This document shows positions 46,328-56,156 of a DNA stretch of 64,000 nt, piece by piece (the stretch's first letter is position 1; each line of letters begins with the position of its first letter). The translations under genes were made by a program, and so were the position numbers. The DNA is from Undibacterium paludis (GTDB taxonomy: Bacteria > Pseudomonadota > Gammaproteobacteria > Burkholderiales > Burkholderiaceae_D). The stretch is from the NCBI RefSeq assembly GCF_022568815.1, contig NZ_JAKZHX010000003.1, positions 62,001 through 126,000 of the forward strand. Reading direction: 5' to 3'. Below the pieces are notes generated by a model. The model saw only the letters and a program-made list of their open reading frames with translations, was not told the origin of the DNA and made no database searches.

Positions 46328-46722
46328 GCTGGCTCCGGCACGATAGCGGTGACTTCGATCTCCACCTTGGCCCTGTCCTCGATCAGGGCGCTGACCTGGA
46401 CTGCAGTCATGGTTGGATAGTGACGGCCAATGATGTCACGATAAGCTTCACCAATTTCTTTATAGGCACCGATATATTCTTTCTTGTCGGTCACGTACCA
46501 GGTCATGCGTACGATATGCTCTGGCCTGGCATCTGCTTCAGCCAGCACTTCGACGATATTCTGTAAAGCTTGCCGAACCTGCGTCGCAAAATCGTCGGAA
46601 TGAAAAACGCATTCTGCATCCCAGCCGACCATGCCGCTGACACAGACAGTACGGCCACTGGCCGCTATTCCGTTCGAATAACCACGCGGTCTGGCCCAGC
46701 CAGCAGGTTGCAAGATGTCCAT
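46324..46722 (-). CDS. RidA/YjgF family enamine/imine deaminase
   Basis: Family members hydrolyse reactive enamines and imines to ketones and ammonia. Here GYSNGIAASGRTVCVSGMVG and the late VQVSALIEDRAKVEIEVTA are family-typical. The Arg that holds the substrate carboxylate in active RidA corresponds to a position where IEDRAKVEIE is found; this needs an alignment. ATG 46722 is chosen (132 residues, GAAAGGG upstream) over ATG 46773. The position inside an aminoaryl-CoA operon suggests it removes the amino group after ring reduction (inference). Confidence 0.85.
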   Translation of the reverse strand: MDILQPAGWARPRGYSNGIAASGRTVCVSGMVGWDAECVFHSDDFATQVRQALQNIVEVLAEADARPEHIVRMTWYVTDKKEYIGAYKEIGEAYRDIIGRHYPTMTAVQVSALIEDRAKVEIEVTAIVPEPA

Positions 46723-46819
46723 ATATACCCTTTCTTTAACAGCAGACCACGCAGCTTCATACATGCCTGCCATTTTTAATAATCCAAATTACCAGTTTTT
46801 ACTATAAGCGAACAAATTT

Positions 46820-47239
46820 TCAGGCAATATCAGCATGATATTTTTTCATGCCATCGCGCAGCTCATCAGGCAAGGCAACAGCCTTGCGCAATGTTAAATC
46901 CATCATGACCAACACCAGCCTGGCTTTCAATCGTGCATCATGTTGCGGGCCACTGATCAATATTTCCACTTCTGCAGAACTGGCACCAAGTTTAATAACA
47001 CTTAATTCTGCCAGCAGAATTTCGCCCAACTCAGCCACCTTGATAAAGTCCGTTTCTATATGCACGGTAGGCAAACCTATGCTGCGCCGGATGTGCATCT
47101 CGTGAAAACTCACGCCCAGTCCATCAGCACACCAGTCTTCCACAACACCATTGATCATTTCAAAATAACGCGGGTAAAACACGATACCGGCCGGATCACA
47201 GTGAGCAAAGCGTATCGCCAGTTGGGAAGTAAATTTCAT
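46820..47239 (-). CDS. Acyl-CoA thioesterase (4-hydroxybenzoyl-CoA thioesterase-like hot-dog fold)
   Basis: Hydrolyses an acyl- or aryl-CoA. The hot-dog active-site stretch [20 protein letters not shown], with the catalytic Asp in [12 protein letters not shown], is diagnostic of the 4-hydroxybenzoyl-CoA thioesterase type. Length is 139 residues. Its start overlaps the acyl-CoA dehydrogenase stop (ATGA). In this operon it probably releases CoA from dead-end thioesters (inference). Confidence 0.88.
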   Translation of the reverse strand: MKFTSQLAIRFAHCDPAGIVFYPRYFEMINGVVEDWCADGLGVSFHEMHIRRSIGLPTVHIETDFIKVAELGEILLAELSVIKLGASSAEVEILISGPQHDARLKARLVLVMMDLTLRKAVALPDELRDGMKKYHADIA

Positions 47240-48432
47240 GAGGCGGTAAATTCCTTTAACATTTCCCTGGCAATGATCAACTGCTGTACCTCGGTTGCAC
47301 CTTCATAGATACGCAAGGATCGTATCTCACGATACAGGCGTTCTACCGTGACTTCACTGACGACGCCCATACCGCCAAATATTTGCACAGCATCGTCAAT
47401 GACTTTCTGCGCACTCTCGGTCGCTACCAGCTTGGCCATCGCCGCTTCCTTGGTGACTTTTTTACCCTGGTCTCTTTGCCAGGCAGCACGGTAAATCAGC
47501 AGCGCAGAGCTATCGACAGAGATTGCCATCTGCGCCAGCTTGGCCTGGGTCAACTGGAAGTCTGCCAGGGTCTGGCCAAACATTTTTCGTGTAGTGGCGC
47601 GGCGCAAAGCCTCATCCATGGCACGACGGGCAAAACCCAGGGCAGCAGCAGCGACCGAAGTGCGAAAAATATCCAGCGTTGCCATCGCCACCTTGAAACC
47701 CTGCCCTGCTTCCCCCAGACGTTTGCTGGCCGGGATGCGGCAGTGATCGAATTGCAGTCGCGCGAGAGGATGCGGCGCAATGACATCTATACGCTCGGCA
47801 ATCTCAAAACCCTCTATCCCGGCATCAACGATAAAAGCGCTGATGCCACGTGCACCTGGTGCTTCACCGGTGCGGGCAAACAGGACATAGAAATCGGCAA
47901 TACCTCCATTTGAAATCCAGGTTTTCTGGCCATTCAGGATGTAGTGACCACCGTCTGCACCGTCAACAAATTCCGCCGCACATTGCATGGCAGCGACATC
48001 TGAACCGGCATCAGGCTCTGACAGGGCAAAGGCAGCAATCGCTTCGCCACGGGCCACCCTGGTCAGGTAAGACTGTTTTTGGGATTCAGTACCAAACAGG
48101 CTGATCGCACCGGAACCCAAGCCCTGCATGGCAAAAGCAAAATCTGCCAGGCCAGAATGCCGCGCCAGGGTCTCACGTATAAGGCAAATTGCCCTGGTGT
48201 CGATCACCTCTGCATCAGCGCCATAAGCTGTGCCGCCTACTGCGTTTTTCAGCCAGCCTGCGGAACCCAATTGCGCCACCAGATGACGACAGGCCTGATC
48301 CACATCGCTGTCATGGTGATCACTCAGATTGTCGGCAGCCCAGGCATCGAGTGTGCGTTGCAATTGTTTATGTTTGTCGTCGAAGAAAGGCCAATCGAGA
48401 TAGCTGTTATCAGACATGACATGGCTCATCAT
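47236..48432 (-). CDS. Acyl-CoA dehydrogenase
   Basis: FAD-dependent dehydrogenase. Motifs include [60 protein letters not shown] and [23 protein letters not shown] 48432 is used because AAGGGG lies just upstream and its ATG overlaps the enoyl-CoA hydratase stop. ATG 48429 is possible. Length is 398 residues. Presumably it acts on the ring-derived CoA thioester in the operon. Confidence 0.92.
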   Translation of the reverse strand: MMSHVMSDNSYLDWPFFDDKHKQLQRTLDAWAADNLSDHHDSDVDQACRHLVAQLGSAGWLKNAVGGTAYGADAEVIDTRAICLIRETLARHSGLADFAFAMQGLGSGAISLFGTESQKQSYLTRVARGEAIAAFALSEPDAGSDVAAMQCAAEFVDGADGGHYILNGQKTWISNGGIADFYVLFARTGEAPGARGISAFIVDAGIEGFEIAERIDVIAPHPLARLQFDHCRIPASKRLGEAGQGFKVAMATLDIFRTSVAAAALGFARRAMDEALRRATTRKMFGQTLADFQLTQAKLAQMAISVDSSALLIYRAAWQRDQGKKVTKEAAMAKLVATESAQKVIDDAVQIFGGMGVVSEVTVERLYREIRSLRIYEGATEVQQLIIAREMLKEFTAS

Positions 48433-49286
48433 CAATCCCCTTCAAATACTGGTTTTTGCCTGGCGACGAAAGCATGGTAGGCACGATGGAAATCATTGGT
48501 CATCATGCATATCGCCTGGGCTTGCGCTTCTGCCTCTATCGCCTCATCGACGCCCATATTCCATTCCTGTTGCAGCATTTTCTTGGTGATGCCATGGGCA
48601 AAGGTCGGGCCTTCCGCCAGGTTGCGGGCGTAGGCCTGGGCTTCGTCCCACATTTGTTCCGGTTCCACCAGCCTATTGAAAAATCCCCAACGCTCTGCTT
48701 CTTCACCAGACATGGAGCGGCCTGAGTATAAAAGATCAGATGCACGCCCCTGCCCTATAATGCGCGGCAAAATGGAACACGCGCCCATGTCGCAGCCCGC
48801 CAGGCCAACCCTGGTGAACAGGAATGCCGTCTTGCTGCGCGCCGTGCCTATGCGTATATCAGATGCAAGTGCCAATATGGCGCCAGCACCTGCGCAAACA
48901 CCATCGATCGCCGCCACTATCGGTTGCGGGCAGGCACGCATGGCCTTGACCAGGTCACCAGTCATGCGCGTAAAACTTAACAGGCCCGGCATATCGAGCT
49001 TGGTCAGCGGGCCGATGATTTCATGGACATCACCACCAGAGCAAAAATTCTCACCGGCACCTGTGACGACAACAGCCTTGACATCGTCCGCATAAGCAAA
49101 TGAGCGGAACAAGTCGCGCAATTCAGCATAAGAGTCAAAGGTCAGGGGATTTTTGCGCTCTGGCCGGTTCAGGCTGACGGTAGCAACACCGGCAACCACC
49201 GCATATTTGAAATGCTGCGCTTCATAACCCGTCAATTGCGAACGGTTGCCGGGTAAATTGTGTGCTTCACCGGGTAAGTATTTCAT
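48432..49286 (-). CDS. Enoyl-CoA hydratase/isomerase (crotonase) family protein
   Basis: Crotonase fold. The oxyanion-hole segment is [40 protein letters not shown] and the trimer segment [20 protein letters not shown] follow. Length is 284 residues. Crotonase members of such operons can hydrate or open rings; which applies here is not determinable. It lies between the MarR and acyl-CoA dehydrogenase genes. Confidence 0.9.
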   Translation of the reverse strand: MKYLPGEAHNLPGNRSQLTGYEAQHFKYAVVAGVATVSLNRPERKNPLTFDSYAELRDLFRSFAYADDVKAVVVTGAGENFCSGGDVHEIIGPLTKLDMPGLLSFTRMTGDLVKAMRACPQPIVAAIDGVCAGAGAILALASDIRIGTARSKTAFLFTRVGLAGCDMGACSILPRIIGQGRASDLLYSGRSMSGEEAERWGFFNRLVEPEQMWDEAQAYARNLAEGPTFAHGITKKMLQQEWNMGVDEAIEAEAQAQAICMMTNDFHRAYHAFVARQKPVFEGD

Positions 49287-49314
49287 GATATGTATCCCTG
49301 CTCAGTATGGTTAT

Positions 49315-49827
49315 TTATATCTTGTCAGTGTTGCTGCCAGCTTCAGGCTCATGCAAATGGCTTTTCACCTGCGACAACAATTCAAATAAATGTGTTTTTT
49401 GCTCAGCTTGCAGGCCAGAAAACATGTCTGCAATCCAGCTTTCATGCACGGCCGCCATGCGTTTGAAGGCGCGCCGCCCGGCAGGCGTCAGCTTGACACT
49501 GTAGGCACGCCGGTCTTTCAGATCCGCCACACGGGTGACCAGCTTTTCCTGTTCCAGTTGATCAGTAATACCGGTGATATTGCCGCCAGTGACCATCATG
49601 CGCTTGGATAATTCGCCCATGCGCAAACCTTCCGGATGACGTTCCAGCTGCGCCATCAAATCAAAGCGTGGCAAAGTGATGCCAAATTCGCTGCGCAGGC
49701 GGCTGCGGATTTCACCTTCTATCATCACGGTACAGGACAACATGCGCAACCACAGGCGCAAGGACTGATGATCGTCTTGCGTCAGGCGGGTTTCCATGTC
49801 GTACACTTGCGCGCTGTCTTCGTTCAT
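49315..49827 (-). CDS. MarR family transcriptional regulator
   Basis: Winged-helix regulator (170 residues from ATG 49827). The DNA-binding part is LPRFDLMAQLERHPEGLRMG followed by ELSKRMMVTGGNITGITDQL and the wing VADLKDRRAYSVKLTPAGRR. The start at MNEDSAQVYDME is chosen; an extension to 49923 overlaps the SDR gene. Members of this group in aryl-CoA operons sense the CoA thioester and derepress. The operator-like motifs at 56007 and 56102 are candidates for its sites (inference). Confidence 0.88.
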   Translation of the reverse strand: MNEDSAQVYDMETRLTQDDHQSLRLWLRMLSCTVMIEGEIRSRLRSEFGITLPRFDLMAQLERHPEGLRMGELSKRMMVTGGNITGITDQLEQEKLVTRVADLKDRRAYSVKLTPAGRRAFKRMAAVHESWIADMFSGLQAEQKTHLFELLSQVKSHLHEPEAGSNTDKI

Positions 49828-49856
49828 ACTTGTCTTGATCTGTATAATTAATTTAT

Positions 49857-50642
49857 CTACATCACTTCGCCACCGGCCACGGCGATGGACTGACCATTCA
49901 TGGCGGATGCGCCATCCATACATAGCCAGAGCACGGCATCTGCCACTTCTTGCGGCTGCACCAGGCGTTTTTGCGGATTACCAGCCGCCAGTTCGACTCT
50001 TGCCTGTTCTTCTGTGCGACCTGTCCTGGCGACAATATTGGCAACTGCTTCCTTGACGATATCGGTCTCGGTATAGCCGGGGCAGACGGCGTTCACAGTC
50101 ACGCCTTTGCTGGCCACTTCCAGCGCGACAGAGCGGGTCAGGCCGATGACAGCATGTTTGGCAGCGCAATATGCAGAGACATAAGCATAGCCTTTCAGAC
50201 CTGCCGTACTGACCACATTGATGATGCGGCCCCAGCCTGATTCCAGCATGGCTGGCAAAGCCTGTTGCATGCAGTGGAAGCTGCCGCTCAGATTTACAGC
50301 CAGCATGTTGTCCCACAGTCGCGTATCTGTCTTCAAGAAAGAAGCTGAACCTGCCTGACCGGCATTGTTGATAAGGATGTCGATACGGCCATCCCTGGCT
50401 TGTGACTGCTCAAACGCCAGGTGTACTGAATCTGCGTCACTAACGTCCATGACCAGGTATTGCACTTTACCCAAAGCCTGCAAACTAACGACGGCCTCTT
50501 GCAAATTCGCTTCATTCCGGCCCGTGATGCTGACACTGGCCCCTTCTGCCAGTAAAGCCTTTGCTATTGCCAGGCCTATGCCTTTGGCACCCCCAGTCAC
50601 CAACGCATGCCTGCCTTGCAATGCCCTCTTTAAAACGGTCAT
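49857..50642 (-). CDS. Short-chain dehydrogenase/reductase
   Basis: NAD(P)-dependent SDR (261 residues). The cofactor motif GGAKGIGLAIAKAL is at the N-terminus, NNAG is present, and the catalytic YxxxK lies in YVSAYCAAKHAVIGL, with Ser in VVSTAGLKGY. The C-terminal tract NAVCPGYTETDIVKEAVANI is typical of 3-hydroxybutyrate-dehydrogenase-like members. It follows the monooxygenase/reductase gene by two bases. A likely role is oxidation or reduction of a ring keto or hydroxy group (inference). Confidence 0.9.
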   Translation of the reverse strand: MTVLKRALQGRHALVTGGAKGIGLAIAKALLAEGASVSITGRNEANLQEAVVSLQALGKVQYLVMDVSDADSVHLAFEQSQARDGRIDILINNAGQAGSASFLKTDTRLWDNMLAVNLSGSFHCMQQALPAMLESGWGRIINVVSTAGLKGYAYVSAYCAAKHAVIGLTRSVALEVASKGVTVNAVCPGYTETDIVKEAVANIVARTGRTEEQARVELAAGNPQKRLVQPQEVADAVLWLCMDGASAMNGQSIAVAGGEVM

Positions 50643-50644
50643 TC

Positions 50645-53038
50645 TCAGCCCTCCAGCAATCTGGCGGCAATCTGTTGCGGCGTCAGTCCGGCGCTTGCTG
50701 CGGCAATCTGGCGTTCACGTTCCAGGTTGCGCTCCAGTTGCATTTTTGCCGCCGTGTATTGTTTCGGCCAGGGCATATCAAGAAAGCCCAGCTTGGCAGC
50801 TTCATTCAAAGTCCAGGATGGGTTGGCCAGGTGTGGCCGCGCAATCGCGCACAAATCGGCCCGGCCTGCAGCAATGATGCTATTGGCATGGTCAGCCTCA
50901 AAAATCGCGCCAACTGCTATCGTCGGTATCTGCCCCTCATTGCGTATGCGGTCAGCAAACGGTGTCTGGAACATGCGACCATATACCGGCTTTTCCTGCT
51001 TGCTGACCTGACCAGACGAACAATCTATCATGTCTGCCCCGGCTGCCTTGAACAGTCTTGCGATTTCAATTGCATCATCAGGCGTAATGCCCCCCTCTAC
51101 CCAGTCATGTGCAGAAATACGGACGGATATGGGCTTGTGCGCAGGCCAGATGGCCCGTATGGCAGCAAATATTTCGAGCGGAAAGCGGCAACGGTTTTCC
51201 AACGAACCACCATAAGCATCCTGGCGCTGATTGGTCAACGGCGAAATAAAACTGGACAACAGGTAGCCATGCGCGCAATGTAATTCCAGCCAGTCAAAAC
51301 CTGCCTCGTCTGCCGCCATGGTCGAGCTGACGAAATCAGCCTTGATACGTTGCATATCTTCCAGGCTTGCAGCACGGGCGCGTTGTGAAATGCCGACAAG
51401 ATATTCCTGTTCTGATGCAGACACCAGCGGCCAGTTGTCCTCTTTCAGAGGTTGATCCGTTCCTTCCCATGCCACACAAGTAGAGCCTTTGGCGCCGGCA
51501 TGACCAAGTTGCACGGCAATCTTTGCATCAGTATTGGCATGCACAAAATCAACGATGCGCTTCCATGCCTGCGTATGTGCAGGCGCATACAGACCAGGAC
51601 AAGCCGGCGTGATGCGGGCATCGGCAGAGACGCAGGTCATCTCGGCAAACACCAGACCGGCGCCCCCCATGGCGCGACTGCCAAGATGTACCAGGTGATA
51701 GTCTCCAGCGATACCGTCAACTGCTGAATACTGCGCCATCGGCGACACCACGATACGGTTCTTCAATACGACGTCACGCAACTTGAATGGCGTCAGCATG
51801 GGTGGAATCGCCGATCTGGTTTTGGGTACCGGCAAGCCCGCCCTGGCATAAGCCTGCTCTGCTATCCACTCTTCAAAACTGCGTACATACGCAGAATCTC
51901 TGGTACGCAGGTTCTCATGCGAGAGGCGCTGGCTGCGTGTCAACATGGAATAGGCAAACTGTGGTGCCTCCATGGCAGTATAGCGTTTGACGTTTTCAAA
52001 CCATTCCATGGAATTGCGAGCGGCACTTTGTATTTTCAACACCTCTACAGAACGCAGTGCCTGATATTCCTCCAGTACGGCTTTCATACCCTGCTTGCCA
52101 TGTTTTTCAAAACTACACGCCAGTTCTATCGCATCTTCCAGTGCCAGCTTGGTGCCGGAGCCGATGGAAAAATGCGCCGTATGTGCGGCATCACCCATCA
52201 ACACTACCGGTACCTGCCTGTCATTAATTTGATTCCAGTGCACCCAGTTCTTGCAGATGATGCGGGGAAACTTGATCCAGTTGGCAGAGCCGCGCAAGTG
52301 CGAAGCATTGCTCATCAGTGCATTACCATCGAGGTATTTGGCAAACAGTTTTTCACAAAATGCCACAGCTTCCTCCTGACTCATCTGGTCTATGCCAGAC
52401 TTGAGCCAGGTTTCTTCTGGTGTTTCTACAATGAAGGTCGCGGTATCACCGTCATATTGATAGGCATGCGCCTGGAACCAGCCATGTTCGGTCTCTTCAA
52501 ACGCAAAAGTAAAGGCTGAAAACAGTTTCTTGGTGCCCAGCCAGACAAAGCGGCATTTACGGGTATCAATATCAGGCTGGTAGCTTTGCTCATAACGGGT
52601 GCGTACACGACTGTTCAAGCCATCGCAAGCGATCACCAGGTCAGCAGCATATTCACGCGCCAATGCCTGGTCATCAGCCACATCGGTTTCAAACACCAGT
52701 TTGACACCAAGTTCTTCGCACCTTTCCTGCAAAATATTCAGCAGGCGCTTGCGGCCTATGCCACAAAAGCCATGCCCGCCTGAAGTCACCACCTGCCCCT
52801 TGAAATGGGTGTCGATATCGTCCCAGTGATTGAAGGATTGCAGGATGGAGCGCGCAGTCTGTTCATCAGCATTGACCAGGTTGCCCAGCGTCTGGTCAGA
52901 AAACACCACCCCCCAGCCAAAGGTATCATAGGGGCGATTGCGTTCAACCACGGTAATCTGGTGCGCCGGGTCTTGTTTTTTCATCAGCAGGCTGAAATAC
53001 AGGCCAGCCGGACCACCACCGATGCAGAGGATGTTCAT
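50645..53038 (-). CDS. Fused FAD monooxygenase/Old Yellow Enzyme reductase (2-aminobenzoyl-CoA monooxygenase/reductase-like)
   Basis: Two flavoprotein modules in one chain (797 residues). The N-terminal half is a group-A FAD hydroxylase: [15 protein letters not shown], then [20 protein letters not shown], and [20 protein letters not shown]. From about residue 411 an Old-Yellow-Enzyme TIM-barrel follows: [40 protein letters not shown]. This architecture is that of 2-aminobenzoyl-CoA monooxygenase/reductase and of salicylyl-CoA 5-hydroxylase/oxidoreductase proteins. The RidA gene and transporter favour an amino substrate, but salicylyl-CoA cannot be excluded. It lies centrally in the operon. 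Confidence 0.9.
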   Translation of the reverse strand: MNILCIGGGPAGLYFSLLMKKQDPAHQITVVERNRPYDTFGWGVVFSDQTLGNLVNADEQTARSILQSFNHWDDIDTHFKGQVVTSGGHGFCGIGRKRLLNILQERCEELGVKLVFETDVADDQALAREYAADLVIACDGLNSRVRTRYEQSYQPDIDTRKCRFVWLGTKKLFSAFTFAFEETEHGWFQAHAYQYDGDTATFIVETPEETWLKSGIDQMSQEEAVAFCEKLFAKYLDGNALMSNASHLRGSANWIKFPRIICKNWVHWNQINDRQVPVVLMGDAAHTAHFSIGSGTKLALEDAIELACSFEKHGKQGMKAVLEEYQALRSVEVLKIQSAARNSMEWFENVKRYTAMEAPQFAYSMLTRSQRLSHENLRTRDSAYVRSFEEWIAEQAYARAGLPVPKTRSAIPPMLTPFKLRDVVLKNRIVVSPMAQYSAVDGIAGDYHLVHLGSRAMGGAGLVFAEMTCVSADARITPACPGLYAPAHTQAWKRIVDFVHANTDAKIAVQLGHAGAKGSTCVAWEGTDQPLKEDNWPLVSASEQEYLVGISQRARAASLEDMQRIKADFVSSTMAADEAGFDWLELHCAHGYLLSSFISPLTNQRQDAYGGSLENRCRFPLEIFAAIRAIWPAHKPISVRISAHDWVEGGITPDDAIEIARLFKAAGADMIDCSSGQVSKQEKPVYGRMFQTPFADRIRNEGQIPTIAVGAIFEADHANSIIAAGRADLCAIARPHLANPSWTLNEAAKLGFLDMPWPKQYTAAKMQLERNLERERQIAAASAGLTPQQIAARLLEG

Positions 53039-53084
53039 TGGAATACCTTGAAGAATTTAAATATAAGAGTGATGCATTGATTGC

Positions 53085-54251
53085 TTACTGCATCTTGCAC
53101 GAAGCAACATAAGCATCAGGATGATTGGTAAACACCGGACTCAGTGTTTTATTTGTCACCCTGCCCTGTGCGTCTTTACTGATAATGCGCGCATAATAAT
53201 TTTGTATCGGGTAGTGATTGCTGTTGAACTTGAAATCACCACGTACTGATTTGAAGTTAGCTGCCTTGATGGCCTTGCCCAGTGCATCTTTGTCTTCTAT
53301 CTTGCCTTTGACACCACGTACGGCACTATCCATCAGCATCGCGGCATCATACCCCTGCGATGCGTACAGTGAAGGCAAGCGGCCGTAGTCTTTCTGGAAG
53401 TCGGCGACGAAGCGTTTGTTCTGCGGGTTATCCATATCATGCCCCCACTGCGAAGCATTGAACATGCCCAGCATGGGCGCACCTACTGCCTTGATGATGT
53501 CTTCATCAGCAGAGAATCCCGGGCCAAACAGTTGTACATTTTTTGACAGACCCGCATCCACGAACTGCTTGATGAAATTGATGCCCATGCCGCCAGGCAG
53601 GAAGATGTAGACCGCATCAGGCTTCAGGCCGCGGATTTGTGCCAGCTCGGTTGCATAATCAAGTTGGCCCAATTTGGTATAGATTTCTTCAGCAACCTTG
53701 CCCTTGTAATAGCGTTTAAAACCTGTCAGGGCATCTTTGCCTGCCGGATAATTGGGCGCCACCAGCGCCACGTTTTTAAAACCCTTGTCATTGACCTGTT
53801 TGCCTACCGCTTCATGCAGGCTATCATTTTGCCAGGCCACGTTAAAGAAATAGGGATTACATTGCTCACCTGCATATTGCGAAGGACCCGCATTGGCACT
53901 GATGTAATGTATCTTCGCACTGAATATGCCGGGGCCAACCGCCAGCATCAGGTTGGAAAATACAATACCGGTCATCAGATCGACTTTGTCCTTCTTGATC
54001 AGTTTATCCACCAGTTGCTTGGTCGCGTCAGGGTTTTGCTGATCGTCACCGGTAATGACTTCCACCGGCAAATTACCGAATTTATTGTCGAGATGCTTGA
54101 GTGCCAGAGCAAAACCGTCACGTATATCCACACCCAGGCCAGCGCCAGCTCCTGACAAGGTGGTCACCATACCAACCTTGACTTTATCAGCGGCAAAAAC
54201 ATTGGGTGCAGCAAGGCCAGACAGCAATACACACAGCAAGGTCTTTTTCAC
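53085..54251 (-). CDS. Periplasmic substrate-binding protein of a branched-chain-type ABC importer
   Basis: Type I periplasmic binding protein of the LivJ/HAAT family. The start is GTG 54251: GGAGA lies 5-6 bases upstream, and it yields a compact signal peptide (KKTLLCVLLSGLAAPNVFAA). The frame upstream to 54317 lacks signal-like features. The mature protein begins DKVKVGMVTTLSGAGAGLGV and is 388 residues long in total. It is on the opposite strand from its probable permeases and ATPases (livHMGF) but in the same divergent cluster. The ligand is probably the aromatic acid fed to the CoA ligase (inference). Confidence 0.9.
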   Translation of the reverse strand: MKKTLLCVLLSGLAAPNVFAADKVKVGMVTTLSGAGAGLGVDIRDGFALALKHLDNKFGNLPVEVITGDDQQNPDATKQLVDKLIKKDKVDLMTGIVFSNLMLAVGPGIFSAKIHYISANAGPSQYAGEQCNPYFFNVAWQNDSLHEAVGKQVNDKGFKNVALVAPNYPAGKDALTGFKRYYKGKVAEEIYTKLGQLDYATELAQIRGLKPDAVYIFLPGGMGINFIKQFVDAGLSKNVQLFGPGFSADEDIIKAVGAPMLGMFNASQWGHDMDNPQNKRFVADFQKDYGRLPSLYASQGYDAAMLMDSAVRGVKGKIEDKDALGKAIKAANFKSVRGDFKFNSNHYPIQNYYARIISKDAQGRVTNKTLSPVFTNHPDAYVASCKMQ

Positions 54252-54319
54252 GAAAATCTCCTTCAGGATGGTGTTGACAAGCGGGGACATGGAATTGGAC
54301 AAGGTAAATTCAGTCAAAG

Positions 54320-55948
54320 CTAAGCGGGCGTACGCAGTTTATAGCGCTGCAGCTTGCCGGTTTCAGTTCTCGGCAAGCTGCTCATGAATTCTATGGCGCG
54401 TGGATATTTATAAGGTGCTATGCTGTTCTTGACGAAGTCCTGTATTTCTTTGCGCAAAGCTTCTGTGGCGGCCACTTCCGGCTTCAGGACAATATAGGCT
54501 TTGACTATCTGCCCTCTTTCTTCATCAGCAATACCGACTACAGCACATTCGGCAACTGCTGCATGTTTGAGCACCGCGTCTTCCACCTCTGGTCCAGCGA
54601 TGTTGTAACCGGCAGAGATGATCATGTCATCGGTACGGGCGCGGTACCAGAAATAGCCATCGGCGTCCATTTCATAAGCGTCACCCGTCAGGTTCCAGCC
54701 TTGATGCACATAGTTTTTTTGCCTGTCGTCAGCCAGATAGCGACAGCCGGTCGGACCTTTGACGGCGAGGCGCCCCACGACACCAGGGCCTGCCACGTTA
54801 CCGTTGTCATCAAATATGCAGGCCTGGTAACCAGGAATGGGCTTACCGGTGGCGCCGGCCCTGACTTCATCACCGGCGGCGGAGATAAATATGTGCAACA
54901 TCTCGGTCGCGCCTATGCCGTCTATCATGACCAGACCAGTCGCCTGCCGCCAGGATTCACGCGTGGCTGCTGGCAAGGCTTCACCAGCCGAAACAGTTTT
55001 CTTGAGGCTGTCGAGTTTGAAATTTTTGGTCAGCATGGCCATCTGGCGATAAAAAGTTGGCGCAGTAAAACAAACCGTTGCGCCAAAATCGTCTATGGCT
55101 TTCAGGAGGGATTCCGGCGTCAGCTTCTCCAGCAGCACGGCAGTCGCACCGATGCGCATGGGGAACAGCAACAAGCCGCCAAGGCCAAATGTAAATGCCA
55201 GCGGCGGTGTGCCAATAAAAATATCATCGGGTCTCGCCCTTAAGGTAGAACGCGGGAAACAGTCACAGATCGCCAGCACGTCACGATGAAAATGCATGGT
55301 CCCCTTGGGCATGCCGGTCGTGCCGGAGGTAAAGCTGATCAGGCAGACATCTTCTGCCAGCGTATCTACGGGAGCAAACTCCGCAGGCTTGCCCGCCATG
55401 CATGCTTCCAGGCCGCCTTCACCTTGGTGGTTGAAATACACCACCTGCTTCAGGACAGGATTAGCCTGTACCGCCAGGTCCATTTCTTCACGCAGGTTTT
55501 CTGAACACAATGCCGCGGCAATTTCAGCCTTGTTAGCAATCACACCCAGTTCCTTGGCACGCAACAAAGGCATGGTTGGTACGGCGATACAACCCGCCTT
55601 GATGACAGCCAGTACAGACGCAGCCATCATGGGATTGTTTGCGCCACGCAACATGACCCGGTTGCCTGTCTGCAGATGCATGTCTTCAAGCAAGACATGG
55701 GCAATACGGTTGACGGTCGCCAGCAGGTGGGCATAGGTCCAGCTTTCGTTCTGGCTACGGATGGCAATCTTGTCTGCAAAACCTGTTGCACACATCTTGT
55801 CAAGCAACTCGGCCACGCAATTCAGTCTCTCGGGGTATTGCAATTCAGGCAAAGAAAATATCAACTCAGGCCATAGCTCGCGCGGCGGCAAGTGATCGTA
55901 GGCAAAAGTATCCAGATGAGCTGATCCTGGTCGGGCATTTGAAATCAT
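54320..55948 (-). CDS. Benzoate-CoA ligase family AMP-forming ligase (probable 2-aminobenzoate-CoA ligase)
   Basis: Activates an aromatic acid to its CoA thioester with ATP. The adenylate-forming motifs are LISFTSGTTGMPKGTMHFHR (A3 loop), YFWYRARTDDMIISAGYNIA (hinge) and YKYPRAIEFMSSLPRTETGK with the catalytic Lys. The order of motifs and the length (542) match benzoate-CoA-ligase-type enzymes such as the Azoarcus 2-aminobenzoate-CoA ligase. GGAGAAGAA precedes the ATG. It is the first gene of the operon, directly downstream of a good promoter. Confidence 0.9.
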   Translation of the reverse strand: MISNARPGSAHLDTFAYDHLPPRELWPELIFSLPELQYPERLNCVAELLDKMCATGFADKIAIRSQNESWTYAHLLATVNRIAHVLLEDMHLQTGNRVMLRGANNPMMAASVLAVIKAGCIAVPTMPLLRAKELGVIANKAEIAAALCSENLREEMDLAVQANPVLKQVVYFNHQGEGGLEACMAGKPAEFAPVDTLAEDVCLISFTSGTTGMPKGTMHFHRDVLAICDCFPRSTLRARPDDIFIGTPPLAFTFGLGGLLLFPMRIGATAVLLEKLTPESLLKAIDDFGATVCFTAPTFYRQMAMLTKNFKLDSLKKTVSAGEALPAATRESWRQATGLVMIDGIGATEMLHIFISAAGDEVRAGATGKPIPGYQACIFDDNGNVAGPGVVGRLAVKGPTGCRYLADDRQKNYVHQGWNLTGDAYEMDADGYFWYRARTDDMIISAGYNIAGPEVEDAVLKHAAVAECAVVGIADEERGQIVKAYIVLKPEVAATEALRKEIQDFVKNSIAPYKYPRAIEFMSSLPRTETGKLQRYKLRTPA

Positions 55949-56004
55949 TTCTTCTCCGTAAAAGGCGAAAACTTCTTTGCAGCAATCCCTTCAAATACAA
56001 AACT

Positions 56005-56033
56005 ACTTTAAACCTAAACTATTTTTCGGTAAA
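56005..56033 (-). promoter_or_regulatory. Sigma-70-type promoter of the aryl-CoA operon
   Basis: On the minus strand TTTACC (56028-56033) and TAAAGT (56005-56010) are separated by exactly 17 bases, each matching four of six consensus positions. The ligase start lies about 57 bases downstream. The operator-like motif TTTAGGTTTAAA overlaps the -10 box, as expected for repression. Confidence 0.6.
56007..56018. promoter_or_regulatory. Operator-like motif, ligase side
   Basis: TTTAGGTTTAAA on the minus strand, followed by GTAG. It is a near-palindrome with half-sites TTTAG/TTAAA, overlapping the -10 box of the ligase promoter. It closely resembles the motif at 56102-56113, which is oriented the same way with respect to its own gene. 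It is probably a regulator site (inference). Confidence 0.5.
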
Positions 56034-56101
56034 GTGTTTTTTATTGAAAAAATCAAATTTTCATAAAGAAAATGCTCAAATAATTTGCAACTATAGTATA
56101 T

Positions 56102-56113
56102 TTTAGACCTAAA
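56102..56113. promoter_or_regulatory. Operator-like motif, livH side
   Basis: TTTAGACCTAAA, a palindrome with 5-base arms (TTTAG/CTAAA) around a 2-base centre, followed by GCAA. It lies 43 bases before the livH start and just after the palindrome ACTATAGT (56090-56097) and an AT-rich stretch that could hold the livH -10 box. It pairs with the motif on the ligase side. Confidence 0.5.
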
Positions 56114-56156
56114 GCAATTTCATCAAAGCAGCATTTCACGGATCAGGAATCAGGGA

